Positions 1 to 9,455 of a stretch of DNA of 64,000 bases are shown here, piece by piece (within the stretch, counting starts at the first letter, position 1; every line of letters starts with the position of its first letter). Made by a program: the position numbers and the translations under genes. Under the pieces are notes generated by a model. That model saw only the letters and a list, made by a program, of their open reading frames with translations. It was not told the DNA's origin and did no database searches. The DNA is taken from the NCBI GenBank assembly GCA_030647435.1, contig JAUSJX010000134.1, forward strand, positions 27,649-91,648, given 5' to 3'. Source of the DNA: Candidatus Rokuibacteriota bacterium. Lineage in GTDB: Bacteria > Methylomirabilota > Methylomirabilia > Rokubacteriales > CSP1-6.

Positions 1-1
1 C

Positions 2-319
2 TACTGACCCCACTGCACGAGGGAGTTGCCCTCGATGAACGCGCTGTACGAGGAGTTCAAGGGACGTGGCTTCGTCCTCCTGCTCGTGAACATGGGAGAG
101 GATCCCGAGATCGTTCGCCGCGCGGTGAAGGCACGGGGCTACAGCGCGCCCGTCGTGCTTGACTCGGACCGGGAGGTATCGGACGCCTACGTCGTTACCG
201 CGACCCCGACGGTGTACATCCTGGACCGGCGCCTTCAGATCGTCGGGCGGGCGGTCGGCCGCCGAGACTGGGCCGGGGAGCCGGGTCGCCGGCTGATCGC
301 TGCGCTCCTCAGGCCATGA
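2..319 (+). CDS. Partial TlpA/redoxin-like selenoprotein (C-terminal part)
   Basis: This is the 3' end of a thioredoxin-fold redoxin; its start lies before the window. The reading frame contains an in-frame TGA at 5-7 in the context Y-U-P-H-C, exactly where TlpA/ResA proteins carry the C-P-x-C active site. Downstream the frame stays open and keeps the family pattern: a conserved VLLVNMGE strand, and the cis-Pro loop TATPTVYILD. A perfect hairpin follows the TGA, so I read it as selenocysteine. The protein is homologous to the complete selenoprotein at 47138-47725. The stop overlaps the ATG of the ccdA remnant (ATGA), as in the usual tlpA-ccdA pairing where CcdA passes electrons across the membrane to the periplasmic redoxin. 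The usual alternative start (TTG at 26) would cut off the active site. Confidence 0.82.
18..34 (+). promoter_or_regulatory. SECIS-like hairpin of the first redoxin
   Basis: A perfect 6-bp stem, CGAGGG/CCCTCG, closes the loop AGTTG. The loop begins 16 nt after the TGA at 5-7. Position and the GU-containing loop fit the bacterial SECIS model, in which the hairpin lies inside the coding region just behind the Sec codon. Confidence 0.75.
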
Positions 320-779
320 ACATCTCGCTGATCGTGGCTGCGGGTGCGGGGCTGCTGTCCTTCCTCTCTCCGTGCGTCCTGCCGCTCGTGTCGTCGTATT
401 TAGCCTTTGTCGCAGGGGCATCCCTCGGCGACCCTCGGCGCCGGCCAAGCGGGGCGCGGCGGGGTGTGGTTGTGCTGACGCTCTGGGCTTCATCGTGGGG
501 TTCTCTTTGATATTCGTCGCCATGGGTTCGGCCGTGAGTCTTGCCGGGGGGTGGCTGATCGCTTACCGGGGTCTCGTGCAGAAGATCGGTGGGATCTTGA
601 TCATCCTCTTCGGTTTGCACCTTATCGGAGTCCTGCGCATCCCCTTCCTCATGCGCCGGCTCCAGCTTCCGCTCTCGAGCAAGCCCGCGGGGGTCCTCGG
701 GTCCGTCCTGACGCTCGCGGGGACGGCGCAGACGGTGGGCGACGGAAATGGCTGCTCGAGCGCCTGTGACCAGGGCTGA
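316..779 (+). pseudogene. ccdA: Broken ccdA (cytochrome c biogenesis / thiol electron transfer membrane protein)
   Basis: CcdA/DsbD-type proteins carry electrons across the membrane to periplasmic redoxins. The N-terminus is typical: a first membrane helix with the conserved LSFLSPCVLPL motif. The frame breaks at about 460-480, within a G-rich stretch, and continues in another frame as GFIVGFSLIFVAMG and a further helix ending around SSKPAGVLGS. There the family normally has another helix with the second essential Cys (a WTPC-like motif); here the sequence jumps straight to LTLAGTAQTVGDG and then stops. So one frameshift, one internal deletion and a truncated C-terminus are visible. Normal length is about 230 residues. 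Either it is a decayed gene or the assembly lost bases; the redoxin immediately upstream looks intact. Confidence 0.75.
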
Positions 780-812
780 CGGGCCACGAGGCGGGTGCGA
801 CCCGAAGTTGCC

Positions 813-1184
813 ATGAGCACGCGCGCCTTGCGCCGGTGCCACGTAAAGGTCACCTCGCGCGGCGTGCGGCTCCTGGCGCTACTCGTGCTTCTCGGCGCGC
901 CGGGTCCGGCAGTGGCGCACGGGATTCTCCTCGACTCGAAACCGAAGGCCGGGGAAACCACCCCGCTCGGAGTGTCTCTGGTCGAGCTGCGCTTCAACGT
1001 CCGGATCGAGCAGGGGCTGTCGAAGCTGCGGCTCACCGGACCATCCGGACAGGACGTGCCGCTCCTAGGAGGACCGGCGAAGTCGGCCGGCTTGGCGCAG
1101 CTCACGGCGGCTCCCCCGCCGCTCGCGCCGGGCCTCTACACGGTGCACTGGCGGATCTTCACGGCTGACGGGTACCTCACCTGA
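813..1184 (+). CDS. copC: CopC-domain copper-binding periplasmic protein, slightly shortened
   Basis: The product has a signal peptide (hydrophobic stretch LLALLVLLGAPGPAVA) followed by mature HGILLDSKPKAG, the typical CopC start with an N-terminal copper-binding His. The domain continues with VELRFNVRIEQG and ends in VHWRIFTADGYLT. CopC family members usually have about 10-15 more residues after the conserved ADGH segment, forming the last strand, so this protein stops early. CopC binds Cu in the periplasm and often works with CopD or other copper genes; here it lies just upstream of a protease and an RND efflux set. The ATG at 813 is preferred over the GTG at 795 because it directly precedes the signal peptide. 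Confidence 0.72.
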   Translation: MSTRALRRCHVKVTSRGVRLLALLVLLGAPGPAVAHGILLDSKPKAGETTPLGVSLVELRFNVRIEQGLSKLRLTGPSGQDVPLLGGPAKSAGLAQLTAAPPPLAPGLYTVHWRIFTADGYLT

Positions 1185-1465
1185 ACAACCGGGGTCCACA
1201 GGGGGCGTGGCCTAGTCTTTTGTGCTGTGAGCATCCCGGTGGCCAGGACACGCCAATCCGAGCGAGGGCGACCGTCACTGACACCCTGGTGGCCGCTCGC
1301 ATGGGGCGGCACGGCACCATGGTGGGGCCGATGCGCCCCGGCCGCACGCTGGGCGAGTCCTGGGCCGTCTCCCCTCTTTTCTTTGATTTCCCGTAGCTTA
1401 CGGCGCGCTCATGATTCGAAGTAGCGTGGCACCCGCCTTGCTCTATACTTCGGATAAGGGATTTC

Positions 1466-1750
1466 ATGTGGAACCGTGATCTTCTCGGGCCGTCGTGCAA
1501 CAGGGCAGCGATAGTTGCCCTCGTCCTGCTCATGCTCGGCGCAGGTCTGTGCTGTGTCGGCCAGGACGGCATGGGCGATCAGGCGATGCCCCAGGATCTC
1601 TGCGCCCTTGTTCTCCTGGTTCCGGCGGTTATCCTGCCGCTAGCCGGACTCCTTCCTCACGGGCTCGCCGCGAGTCTCGGGCGGCCCGCGTTCGCCGTAG
1701 TTGCGCTCTCTGTCCCCAAGCCCCCTCCTCGTCGAAGCCGCTTCGCGTAG
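1466..1750 (+). CDS. Small hypothetical membrane protein
   Basis: A 94-residue frame starting at ATG 1466 with two hydrophobic segments, roughly residues 14-31 and 45-66, and a basic C-terminus. I do not recognise a family. It stands alone between copC and the HtrA-like protease, with about 280 bp of apparently non-coding DNA on its 5' side, where I see no clear feature. Coding status is uncertain because the region is GC-rich and open frames arise by chance; the clean helix pattern is the main support. Confidence 0.4.
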   Translation: MWNRDLLGPSCNRAAIVALVLLMLGAGLCCVGQDGMGDQAMPQDLCALVLLVPAVILPLAGLLPHGLAASLGRPAFAVVALSVPKPPPRRSRFA

Positions 1751-1895
1751 TTCCTGATCGTCTGATCTCGTCTCGCTGAGCCGTGGCGGGAGCTCTGCCG
1801 GCTCGCAGGGTTTCCTCCTGCGAGCGCGGAGGTGGGTCGTCCCGAGCCAGTGGCACGAGGTCACTCCGAGCACCCTGCAGTCCCGAGGAGGAGTC

Positions 1896-2915
1896 ATGCA
1901 GCATCGGTCGTCCATTGGAGTGGTCGTTTTGGCAGGTGCCGCCATGCTCGCGAGCGTCACGGGTGCCGAGTCCCGCTCGCACGACGCCGGCAGCTCGCTC
2001 GTACCGCGCATCGTGGCGCGGGCGTTGCCCGCCGTCGTGAGCATCACGACGCGCCGGATCGACTACGACCAGTTCAACCAGCCGGCGTCGACTCGCGGGC
2101 TGGGCTCGGGCTTTCTCCTCGACCGTTCGGGGCACGTGTTGACGAACAATCATGTGGTCGAAGGAGCCGAGGAGATCAAGGTGGCGTTGACCGACGGGCG
2201 GGTCTTCCGGGCGGCCATGGTCGGGGCCGATCGGTTCAACGATCTGGCGGTCCTCAAGATCGAGGGCAGGGACCTCCCCGCGCTGCGGCTCGGGGCCTCG
2301 TCCAAGCTCGCCGTGGGCGAGACCGTCGTGGCGATCGGAAGCCCGCTCTGGATCGAGGGCGGGCCGACCGTGACGGCCGGCGTGGTGAGCGCACTTGGGC
2401 GAAGCATGGAGCAGCCCGGGCTGCCGATGCTCCACAACCTCATCCAGACCGATGCCGCCATCAATCCCGGCAACTCCGGCGGCCCCCTCTTGAATCTCAG
2501 GGGTGAGGTCGTCGGGATCAACACGGCGGTGATCGCCTCCGCCCACGGCATCGGGTTCGCCATGTCGACAAGCACCATCAAGCCGATCGTCGCGACGCTA
2601 CTGGCCCACGGCCGGGTCGCGCGCGCCTCCCTCGGCGTCGTGGCCGTCAGCGTGACGCCTCAGGTAGCCTACGCCAATGAGCTGCCGATGGAGCGGGGCG
2701 CGCTCGTCGTCCGCGTCGAGCCGGGCGGAGGGGGTGAGGCCGCGGGACTTCAGGCCGGAGATGTCATCACCGCCATCTCCGGGAAGCCCGTCCGGGACCT
2801 GCATCAGCTTCACGAGGTGCTGTCGCGACGTCGCGTCGGCGAGGCCATCGAGATCTCGGTGTGGCGGGAGGGCCAGGCCCTGACGCTCCAGCCGGTCTTG
2901 AGGGAGGAGTCATGA
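1896..2915 (+). CDS. HtrA/DegP-like trypsin-fold serine protease (S1C) with one PDZ domain
   Basis: A periplasmic quality-control protease of 339 residues. A signal peptide covers about residues 1-24. The protease domain shows the catalytic triad: His86 in TNNHVVEG, Asp116 in FNDLAVLKIE and Ser194 in GNSGGPLLN. A single PDZ domain occupies about residues 245-335, including GEAAGLQAGDVITAI. DegS/HtrA members with one PDZ are of this length. A GAGGAG ribosome-binding site precedes the ATG. The stop overlaps the next start (ATGA), so it is co-transcribed with the cupredoxin-like gene and probably the RND efflux genes. That suggests envelope-stress protection linked to metal export. Confidence 0.93.
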   Translation: MQHRSSIGVVVLAGAAMLASVTGAESRSHDAGSSLVPRIVARALPAVVSITTRRIDYDQFNQPASTRGLGSGFLLDRSGHVLTNNHVVEGAEEIKVALTDGRVFRAAMVGADRFNDLAVLKIEGRDLPALRLGASSKLAVGETVVAIGSPLWIEGGPTVTAGVVSALGRSMEQPGLPMLHNLIQTDAAINPGNSGGPLLNLRGEVVGINTAVIASAHGIGFAMSTSTIKPIVATLLAHGRVARASLGVVAVSVTPQVAYANELPMERGALVVRVEPGGGGEAAGLQAGDVITAISGKPVRDLHQLHEVLSRRRVGEAIEISVWREGQALTLQPVLREES

Positions 2916-3334
2916 GCTTCATGAAGCTGGTTGCTCGCGCCGCTCTCGCGGTGGTGCTGATCGCGGGGGTTGCACGAGTGTCGCCCGCGTGGCCCGCGGA
3001 CGAGGAGATCGTGATTCGGGCGAACGCGATCGAGCCGCACGTATTCCGCGCGACGATGGGCCAGCGCGTCAACTTCGTCAAGCGCGTCGACTTGCCCGTT
3101 CACGTGGAGTTCGGCCTGGACCCCACGCAGCACCACGTCGTCCAGATCCCGTGGAACGGCCCCATATGGGCCGTGTTCCATCGCCCCGGGACGCACCCCT
3201 ACGTCGTGCACATCTACGCCACGAAGACGACCACGACCCTGCACGGGATCGTGGAGGTGGTCGAGGATCCTCAGCGCCCGTGGGCGCCGGGAACGTGCGG
3301 TGCGGTCGTGATGGGGGACTGCATTGAGCCCTGA
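2912..3334 (+). CDS. Secreted cupredoxin-like protein
   Basis: A 140-residue protein with a signal peptide up to about residue 29, followed by a beta-sandwich resembling cupredoxin/plastocyanin-like domains: EIVIRANAIEPHVFRATMGQRVNFV, split here as EIVIRANAIEPH and a following MGQRVNFV strand, then a His-rich middle (QHHVV, THPYVVHIYA). The classic Cys ligand of blue copper proteins is not in its usual place; two Cys lie near the C-terminus (GTCGAVVMGDC). It may therefore bind metal through His only, or not at all. It overlaps the protease stop and the RND permease start, so it belongs to the efflux operon. It is probably a periplasmic metal-binding accessory protein, but the exact role is unknown. 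Confidence 0.6.
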   Translation: MSFMKLVARAALAVVLIAGVARVSPAWPADEEIVIRANAIEPHVFRATMGQRVNFVKRVDLPVHVEFGLDPTQHHVVQIPWNGPIWAVFHRPGTHPYVVHIYATKTTTTLHGIVEVVEDPQRPWAPGTCGAVVMGDCIEP

Positions 3335-6300
3335 CCCGACGACCGATCGAGCTGCGCCGGGACGCGGCCGCGGCAACATCAGCCGCTGGTCCATCGAGCA
3401 CCCGTATATCGTCGTCGCCTTCTACCTGGGCGTGGCGGTGCTCTCCGCGCTCGTCATCTTCTTCCAGATGCCGCGCCGGATGATGCCGTACGTGGAGAGC
3501 CCGATGGTGGCCGTGGTGTCCATGATGCCGGGGCTCTCGGCCGAGGAGATGGAGATCTACTTCTCCAAGCCCATCGAGGAGCGGATGGTGGACCTCAAGA
3601 ACGTCCACTTCGTCCGCTCGACATCCCAGGAGGCGTTCTCGATCGTCACCGTGGAATTCTGGTACGGCACGGACATGAAGAAGGCGCTCTTCGATATCCA
3701 GTCGCTGATGAACGTCGTCCAGGCGGACCTTCCGATGACAGGATCCAACCTGAAGCCGTCCTGGGTGCTGCCCATCGACCCGCTCAACATCCCGGTCCTG
3801 TCCCTGGCCGTGACCGCAGAGGGCTACGACCGCGTGCAGCTCCGCACCCTCGTCGAGAACGAGGTTGTCAACCGGCTCAAGGGTGTCAAGAACGTCTACT
3901 CCGTGGTGCCGTTCGGCGGCCAGAAGCTCCAGATGCAGGTCATCGTGGACCGGGAGCGGCTCGCGGCCTACAAGATGACCCTCCTCGACCTCAAGGGCGC
4001 GCTGGACATGCAGAACGTGTCGCGCCCGGCGGGAACGCTGACCTACCAAGACCGCGAGCTCCTGGTGCGGAGCGACTTCCGCGCCCGCGCGCCGGAAGAA
4101 GTCGCGGGCTACCCCATCGCCAGCACGGAGGGGCGGACCGTGTATCTCCGGGACGTGGCGGAGGTCATGAACGCGCCCCGCGAGCAGCGCAGCCTCTACC
4201 GGCTCAACGGGAAGGAGGCGGTGGAGGTCTCGGTCATCCAGCAGCCGGACGCCAGCTCGGTGCAGGTGATCAAGGACGTCAAGGCAAAGCTCGAGGAGAT
4301 CCGGCAGGACTTCCCGCGCCTCAGATTCGAGACGGCGTACGACAACGGCACGTTCGTCGGCTTTCTCCTGGACAACATGGTGGAGGAGCTGGTCGTGGCT
4401 GTTCTCCTCACGGGAATTGTTGTCCTGTTCTTCCTCGGGAACATTCGGGGCACGCTGATCTCGGTCATCACGATTCCGGTCTCGCTCGGCATGGCGCTGC
4501 TCGCCATGGTGCCCTTCGGGATGACGCTCAACAGCTCGACGCTGATCGGCCTCCTGCTGTCCATCGGCCGTCTCGTGGACGATTCGATCATCGACATTCA
4601 CTCGATCGAGCGGCACCTGCGCATGGGCAAGTCTCCCAAGGAGGCCGCGATCGACGGCATCAGCGAGGTCCGGCTGGCCGTGCTGGCGATCACCTTCATG
4701 CTCTGCGTGGCCCTCCTGCCGCTGGCGTTCTCCGGCGGGATCGTCCAGTACATGTTCGAGGGCATCGTCTGGGCCATCATCCTGGCGTTGCTGTCCTCGG
4801 CCCTCGTGTCTTTCACGCTCACGGCGCTCCTCGCGGCACATCTCTTCGCGCCGCACAGCGAGGAGGCGGAGCGGCGGAGGACCTGGTTCGAGCGCGGGCT
4901 GATCGACCCGTTTCAGCGGTTTCTCGAGCGGCTGGAGGCCCGCTACCGCGGTGGCCTGGCATGGTCCATCCGGAACCGATTCACCGTGTTCATGGGTGCG
5001 GCGGCGCTGATCCTGGCGGGCGTGGCGCTCTACCCGCGCATCGGCAGCGAGATGATGCCGCTGGCGGACGTGTCGCAGGCCTTCGTCCAGCTCGAGGCAG
5101 CGCCGGGGACCTCCTTCGCGCGGACCTCGGAGATCGCCGCCGAGGTCGAGCGGCTCCTCCTCAAGCAGCCCGAGGTTGTCAAGGTGTCCTCCGAGGTGGG
5201 CTTCGAGCCCGGCGGCACGTATTTCACCGGCTACAGCATGGGCTCGGTGAACTCGGCCTTCATGATGGTGACCTTGGTGGACTCGTCGAAGCGGAATCGG
5301 AACATCTGGCAGGTCGTCGATCAGGTGCGCAACCAGGCAATGGGCAGTATTCCGGGCATCCGCCGCCTGGCCATCAAAGAGATGGGTGCCGACGTGATGG
5401 CCTCGAGCGCCGCCCCGATCCAGGTGATCTTCTTCGGCCCGGATCTGGAAAAGCTGTCGGAGATCGGCGAGCAGGCGCGGCGGCTCGCCGAAGAGATCCC
5501 CGGTTTTTATCAAGTGACCACGTCGTGGGCGCAGACGCTGCCTCAGCTGCACGTGGTCGTGGACCGCGCCCGGGCGCAGGAGATCGGGCTCAGCGTGGCG
5601 GACGTGGCCGACCAGGCCTACTACGCCCTTAAGGGCGGCCTCACGAATGAGTTCTACCGGCTCGATAACAAGCGGCAGTTCACGATCCTGGTCCGGTACC
5701 GGGGCGACCAGCGCCGCGACCAGGGGGACCTCGAGCAGGTCAAGATCGTGGGCAAGAAGGGCGAGGTCGTCCCACTGAGCTCTGTGGCCCGGATCGAGGA
5801 GCGTCGGGGCCCCACGCTCATCGAGCACGACAACTTCCGCCGGGTCGTCTCGGTGCTCGGCTTCTACCGCAAAGGCGGCCCCTCGAGCATGGAGCTGTCC
5901 ATGGATCTCCTCATGGCGGCCCACGAGAAGATCAATTTCCCACCAGGCTACGGCGTCGAGCTGCGCGGGGACATGACCCAGATGGAGGAGTCGTTCCAGC
6001 GCCTCCTGCGCGGGCTCTACCTGGCTCTCATCTTCATGTTCCTTCTCCTCGTGGCCCAGTTCAGAAGCCTCATCGAGCCCTTCAACATGATCTTTTCCCT
6101 GTCGCTGATCCTGACAGGGATCCTCGGCGGGCTGCTGCTGGCCCACCAGACTTTCTCGACAGTGTCGATCCTCGCCGTCGTCATCCTGACCGGCATGATG
6201 ATGACCGTCGCCGTCCTCATGATCGATCTCGTGCTGCGTCTGCGGGCCGAGGGGATGGAGCGGGATGAGGCGATTCTCACGGCCGGGCCGATCCGCCTCC

Positions 6301-6563
6301 GGCCGATTCTCATGACGTCGTTGATCAGCATCGTGGTGCTGATTCCCGTGGCCTTCTTCCCGAGGACCGGCATCGACGCCTACGCGCCCTTGGCCACCGT
6401 GGTGATCGGCGGGCTGACCATGGGCACGGTGCTGGCGCTCTTCGTGGTGCCGGTGCTGCACACGTATACGGACGACCTCACGAAGCTGGCGATGGCAGGG
6501 CTCCGGCGGCTGCGCGGCCGGGGCATTGAGCACGGCGGCACCAATACCAGGAGGGATCCATGA
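3324..6563 (+). CDS. RND efflux transporter permease subunit (AcrB/CusA superfamily)
   Basis: A 1079-residue inner-membrane proton antiporter, the full length for the family. The first helix follows a cytoplasmic N-terminus (IVVAFYLGVAVLSALVIFF), then a large porter domain (QMPRRMMPYVESP, MMPGLSAEEME), helices 2-6 with the conserved acidic pair in IGRLVDDSIID of TM4, a second porter domain, and helices 7-12 ending near residue 1060. Start TTG at 3324 overlaps the preceding gene's stop; the next stop overlaps the adaptor ATG. With the adaptor and TolC genes it forms a tripartite pump spanning both membranes. The copper context suggests metal or toxic-compound export, but the substrate cannot be read from the sequence; the Met residues that define CusA were not identified. 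Confidence 0.93.
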   Translation: MSPDPTTDRAAPGRGRGNISRWSIEHPYIVVAFYLGVAVLSALVIFFQMPRRMMPYVESPMVAVVSMMPGLSAEEMEIYFSKPIEERMVDLKNVHFVRSTSQEAFSIVTVEFWYGTDMKKALFDIQSLMNVVQADLPMTGSNLKPSWVLPIDPLNIPVLSLAVTAEGYDRVQLRTLVENEVVNRLKGVKNVYSVVPFGGQKLQMQVIVDRERLAAYKMTLLDLKGALDMQNVSRPAGTLTYQDRELLVRSDFRARAPEEVAGYPIASTEGRTVYLRDVAEVMNAPREQRSLYRLNGKEAVEVSVIQQPDASSVQVIKDVKAKLEEIRQDFPRLRFETAYDNGTFVGFLLDNMVEELVVAVLLTGIVVLFFLGNIRGTLISVITIPVSLGMALLAMVPFGMTLNSSTLIGLLLSIGRLVDDSIIDIHSIERHLRMGKSPKEAAIDGISEVRLAVLAITFMLCVALLPLAFSGGIVQYMFEGIVWAIILALLSSALVSFTLTALLAAHLFAPHSEEAERRRTWFERGLIDPFQRFLERLEARYRGGLAWSIRNRFTVFMGAAALILAGVALYPRIGSEMMPLADVSQAFVQLEAAPGTSFARTSEIAAEVERLLLKQPEVVKVSSEVGFEPGGTYFTGYSMGSVNSAFMMVTLVDSSKRNRNIWQVVDQVRNQAMGSIPGIRRLAIKEMGADVMASSAAPIQVIFFGPDLEKLSEIGEQARRLAEEIPGFYQVTTSWAQTLPQLHVVVDRARAQEIGLSVADVADQAYYALKGGLTNEFYRLDNKRQFTILVRYRGDQRRDQGDLEQVKIVGKKGEVVPLSSVARIEERRGPTLIEHDNFRRVVSVLGFYRKGGPSSMELSMDLLMAAHEKINFPPGYGVELRGDMTQMEESFQRLLRGLYLALIFMFLLLVAQFRSLIEPFNMIFSLSLILTGILGGLLLAHQTFSTVSILAVVILTGMMMTVAVLMIDLVLRLRAEGMERDEAILTAGPIRLRPILMTSLISIVVLIPVAFFPRTGIDAYAPLATVVIGGLTMGTVLALFVVPVLHTYTDDLTKLAMAGLRRLRGRGIEHGGTNTRRDP

Positions 6564-7987
6564 AGCTCGGTAGAACCGAGGACGGCGAGGAGCTCGAAGT
6601 CGGCCCGGAGCGCGCCGGCGGGGACGGGTGGCGCCGCCGAATCGCCACCCGAGACGGCGGCTCGAGGGTCTTGAAGCTGGTCATGCTCCTGACCCTCATT
6701 GCCGCGGGCGCCTGGGCTTTGTACGCCAATCTCCGGCCGGATCGGCCCGCCATGGATATGAACATGCGCATCACATCCGGCGCCACGCCCTTCCCTGTCG
6801 TGATCATGCCGGTGGAGCGGGGGCCGATCGCTGGCACGGTGGTGTACACGGGCAGTGTGGCGCCCTTCAACGAGGAAGACATCTACCCCCGCGTCACCGG
6901 TCGGATCGTGGAGATGCTCGTGTACCCCGGCGATGCCGTACGGCCCGGCCAGGTGCTGGCCCGTCTCGACAGCGTCGAGCTTTCCTCGCGCGTCCGGGAA
7001 GCCGAGGCCGCCCTGGCTGCGGCCCGGTCGACCCGGGTCCAGATGGAGAAGGAGCTGGCAATGACCGAGGCCGAGGCCGGCTACGCGCGCGGGGTGGCCG
7101 CACGGACCGAGCGCCTCTTCAACACGGGGGCTGTGTCGAAGCAGGAGGATGAGAGCGATCGCGCCCTGGCCGCGACCGCCGAGGCGAAGCTGGAGGCCGC
7201 TCGCGCCAAGCTCCACGCCGCGGAGGCCATGCTGGCGCAGGGCGAGGCCGCGTCCCGCACCGCAACCATCGTCCGCAACTACTCTGACATCGTGTCCTCC
7301 ACCTCGGGCTACGTGGTCAAGCGCCTCGTCGCGCCCGGCGTCCTCGTACAGCCGGGTACGGTCATCCTCAAGGTGGCGCAGATCGACAAGGTCCGCCTGC
7401 AGGCCAATGTTGGCGAGAAGGACCTCGGATCGATTCGGGTTGGCTCGCCGGTGCAGGTGACGACCGCGGCGGCCGGTCAGCCACCACTCACCGCGACCGT
7501 GACGGCCGTCTTCCCGTTCGTCGAGCAGGGCCCGCGGACTGCCGTCATCGAGGCTCTCGTGGACAACGCGGGGCGCCGGCTCCTCCCAGGGCAGTACGTC
7601 ACGATGCAGTTCGCAACCGGTCAACGGGAACAGGCGTTCATCGTCCCGGCCTCAGCCATTGTCCGGATGGGTGGCAAGGCGACCCTCTGGGTCGTCAAGG
7701 ATGGACGGGCGGAGCCTCGCGAGGTCGTGACCGGGCTTAGGAACGCCGAGCGCGTGGAGATCACTGAAGGCCTCACGGGGGCCGAGCGTCTCGTCGCTCG
7801 CGGCCAGGACGGTCTCTACGCGGGCGCGAAGGTCAGCGAAGTTCCGGCGTCGGCTCCGCCGGCCGTTCCGACGGCGACGCCGAAACAGGAAAGCCCCGCG
7901 ACGCCCGAGATGAAGGACATGCCCGGAATGAAGGGGTCGACTGACGCACCTACCAAGCCCAAGGAGGGAACCCATGCCGGTCACTGA
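6560..7987 (+). CDS. RND efflux periplasmic adaptor subunit
   Basis: A 475-residue membrane-fusion protein. One N-terminal helix (VMLLTLIAAGAWALYA) anchors it. It is followed by a lipoyl-like domain (IYPRVTGRIVEMLVYPGDAVRPGQVLARLD), here cited in parts: PRVTGRIVE and YPGDAVRPGQVLARLD. A long alpha-helical hairpin rich in Ala and Glu covers about 140-235, then come the second lipoyl half and beta-barrel. The C-terminal 50 residues are low-complexity and contain Met/His (EMKDMPGMKGS, ending HAGH), a feature of metal-efflux adaptors that could bind copper. The start overlaps the permease stop (ATGA), and its own end overlaps the TolC start by 14 nt, so the three genes form one operon. Confidence 0.92.
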   Translation: MKLGRTEDGEELEVGPERAGGDGWRRRIATRDGGSRVLKLVMLLTLIAAGAWALYANLRPDRPAMDMNMRITSGATPFPVVIMPVERGPIAGTVVYTGSVAPFNEEDIYPRVTGRIVEMLVYPGDAVRPGQVLARLDSVELSSRVREAEAALAAARSTRVQMEKELAMTEAEAGYARGVAARTERLFNTGAVSKQEDESDRALAATAEAKLEAARAKLHAAEAMLAQGEAASRTATIVRNYSDIVSSTSGYVVKRLVAPGVLVQPGTVILKVAQIDKVRLQANVGEKDLGSIRVGSPVQVTTAAAGQPPLTATVTAVFPFVEQGPRTAVIEALVDNAGRRLLPGQYVTMQFATGQREQAFIVPASAIVRMGGKATLWVVKDGRAEPREVVTGLRNAERVEITEGLTGAERLVARGQDGLYAGAKVSEVPASAPPAVPTATPKQESPATPEMKDMPGMKGSTDAPTKPKEGTHAGH

Positions 7988-9362
7988 GCTCCGCTGCGTC
8001 CGCCAAGTGACGCGCTTCGCGGCCTTCGCAAGCTGCCTCGTGCTGACCTGTGCGGCATCCACGGGAGCGCAGCCGCTCCCCCGGGTCGAAGGACCGCTCA
8101 CCATGGAGCAAGCCGTCGAGCTGGCGCGGGGAAAGAGCCTCCGCGTCAAGGCCAGCGACGCCGATTCGCGCACCATGGACTCGATGCGGCGTGAGGCGCT
8201 GGCGCCCTTCTGGCCCCAGGCATCGGCCAACGGGTACTTCAACAACCAGCGGATGGCCCCGAACGTATACACCTCTGCAGGCAATACCATGGCTCGCAAC
8301 TACCAGGTCTTCAACGCCGACCAGACCCGTGATGGGAACATGACGCTGATGTATTCGGTTTTCTCCGGCGGCCGTGACTACTACGGCTACAAGGCGGCGG
8401 CGGCGAGGGCTGATGCCGCGCGGCACATGCTGAAGGGCACCGAGCTGGACGTCGCCATGCAGGCGCGCCTGGACTACATCGCCGTGCTTCGCGAGAGCGA
8501 GAATGAGCGGGTGACGGGCGAGCTTCGGCGAGACGTGGAGGAGCGGCTCCGCCTGGGCCGGGAGATGTTCGAGGCCGGGCGCACGCCACGCTACTACCTG
8601 CTCCGGGACGAGGCGGAGCTCGCCAACGCGGTCCAGATGGATGCGACGGCCCACAGCCGGGTTGAGATAGCGCTGGTGGCGCTCAAGACCACCATGGGCG
8701 TTGATCTCTCATCCCCGATCACGCCGGCAGACAAGCTCGAGTTCACCCCCGTTGCGCTCTCGATCGACGAAGGCATCCGCCAGGCGAGCGACACGCACCC
8801 GGATCTCAAGGCGGCAGTCAAGCAGCGCGAAGCCGGCGCCGCCGAGGTGCGGGCCGCCTACGGCAACTATTTCCCGCAGGTATCCGTGGGCTATATGTAC
8901 GACTGGGCCTGGATGAAGAACCGGTCCTGGGAGTCCCAGGCCGAGGGGCTCAGATCGACCGGCAACAACTCCGAGGGCTACTCGGTCGGCGTCGTCGTCA
9001 CGCTGCCGATCTTCGACGGATTCGCCAGGGAGAACGCGCTCAAGACGGCCAAGGCCAAGCTCGACAAGGCCGTCCAGTCGGAGGGCCTCGTGCGCCAGCA
9101 GATTGCGAAGGAGGTCAACCAGGCTGTGCTCCTGCTCACCGCGGCCGAGAAGAGCGTCGAAGCGAGCCGCAAGGGCCTGGAGCAGTCGGAAGAGGAGTTC
9201 CGGATCGTCAAGGAGCGGTTCTGGGCCGGCCGGGGAATCCAGCTCGAGATCCTGGACGCACAGGTAAGCCTGACCCGGGCGGGTTTCAACGCGGTCGCCG
9301 CGCTCGCGGACTACAACAGCGCGCTGGCCATGTGGCTCAAGGCGACGGGACGGGTGCGGTGA
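7974..9362 (+). CDS. TolC-family outer-membrane efflux protein
   Basis: A 462-residue outer-membrane channel component. A signal peptide covers about residues 1-33, followed by MEQAVELARGKS, the usual start of the first TolC repeat. Two coiled-coil repeats are visible (about 40-230 and 250-455), with QAQVS/DAQVSLTRAG near the C-terminus as in other family members. It is the third gene of the RND operon and overlaps the adaptor. It provides the exit duct for the pump. No unusual features. Confidence 0.92.
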   Translation: MPVTELRCVRQVTRFAAFASCLVLTCAASTGAQPLPRVEGPLTMEQAVELARGKSLRVKASDADSRTMDSMRREALAPFWPQASANGYFNNQRMAPNVYTSAGNTMARNYQVFNADQTRDGNMTLMYSVFSGGRDYYGYKAAAARADAARHMLKGTELDVAMQARLDYIAVLRESENERVTGELRRDVEERLRLGREMFEAGRTPRYYLLRDEAELANAVQMDATAHSRVEIALVALKTTMGVDLSSPITPADKLEFTPVALSIDEGIRQASDTHPDLKAAVKQREAGAAEVRAAYGNYFPQVSVGYMYDWAWMKNRSWESQAEGLRSTGNNSEGYSVGVVVTLPIFDGFARENALKTAKAKLDKAVQSEGLVRQQIAKEVNQAVLLLTAAEKSVEASRKGLEQSEEEFRIVKERFWAGRGIQLEILDAQVSLTRAGFNAVAALADYNSALAMWLKATGRVR

Positions 9363-9455
9363 TCGATGTCATTCTGCCGACAGTGAAAACTCACGTTCAC
9401 ACGGGCACGGTGGTTGGGGAGTAGCGCGGACTGAATCAGTCCTGGAGGGCGAGAT

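Noticed and set aside
1182..1184. TGA at the end of copC as Sec.
   Set aside because: CopC has no Cys there and the following frame is not protein-like; simple truncation is more likely.
3078..6533. A 1151-residue open frame on the minus strand opposite the RND permease.
   Set aside because: It is the antisense shadow of a certain RND gene, His/Arg/Asp-rich and without any family feature; common in GC-rich DNA.
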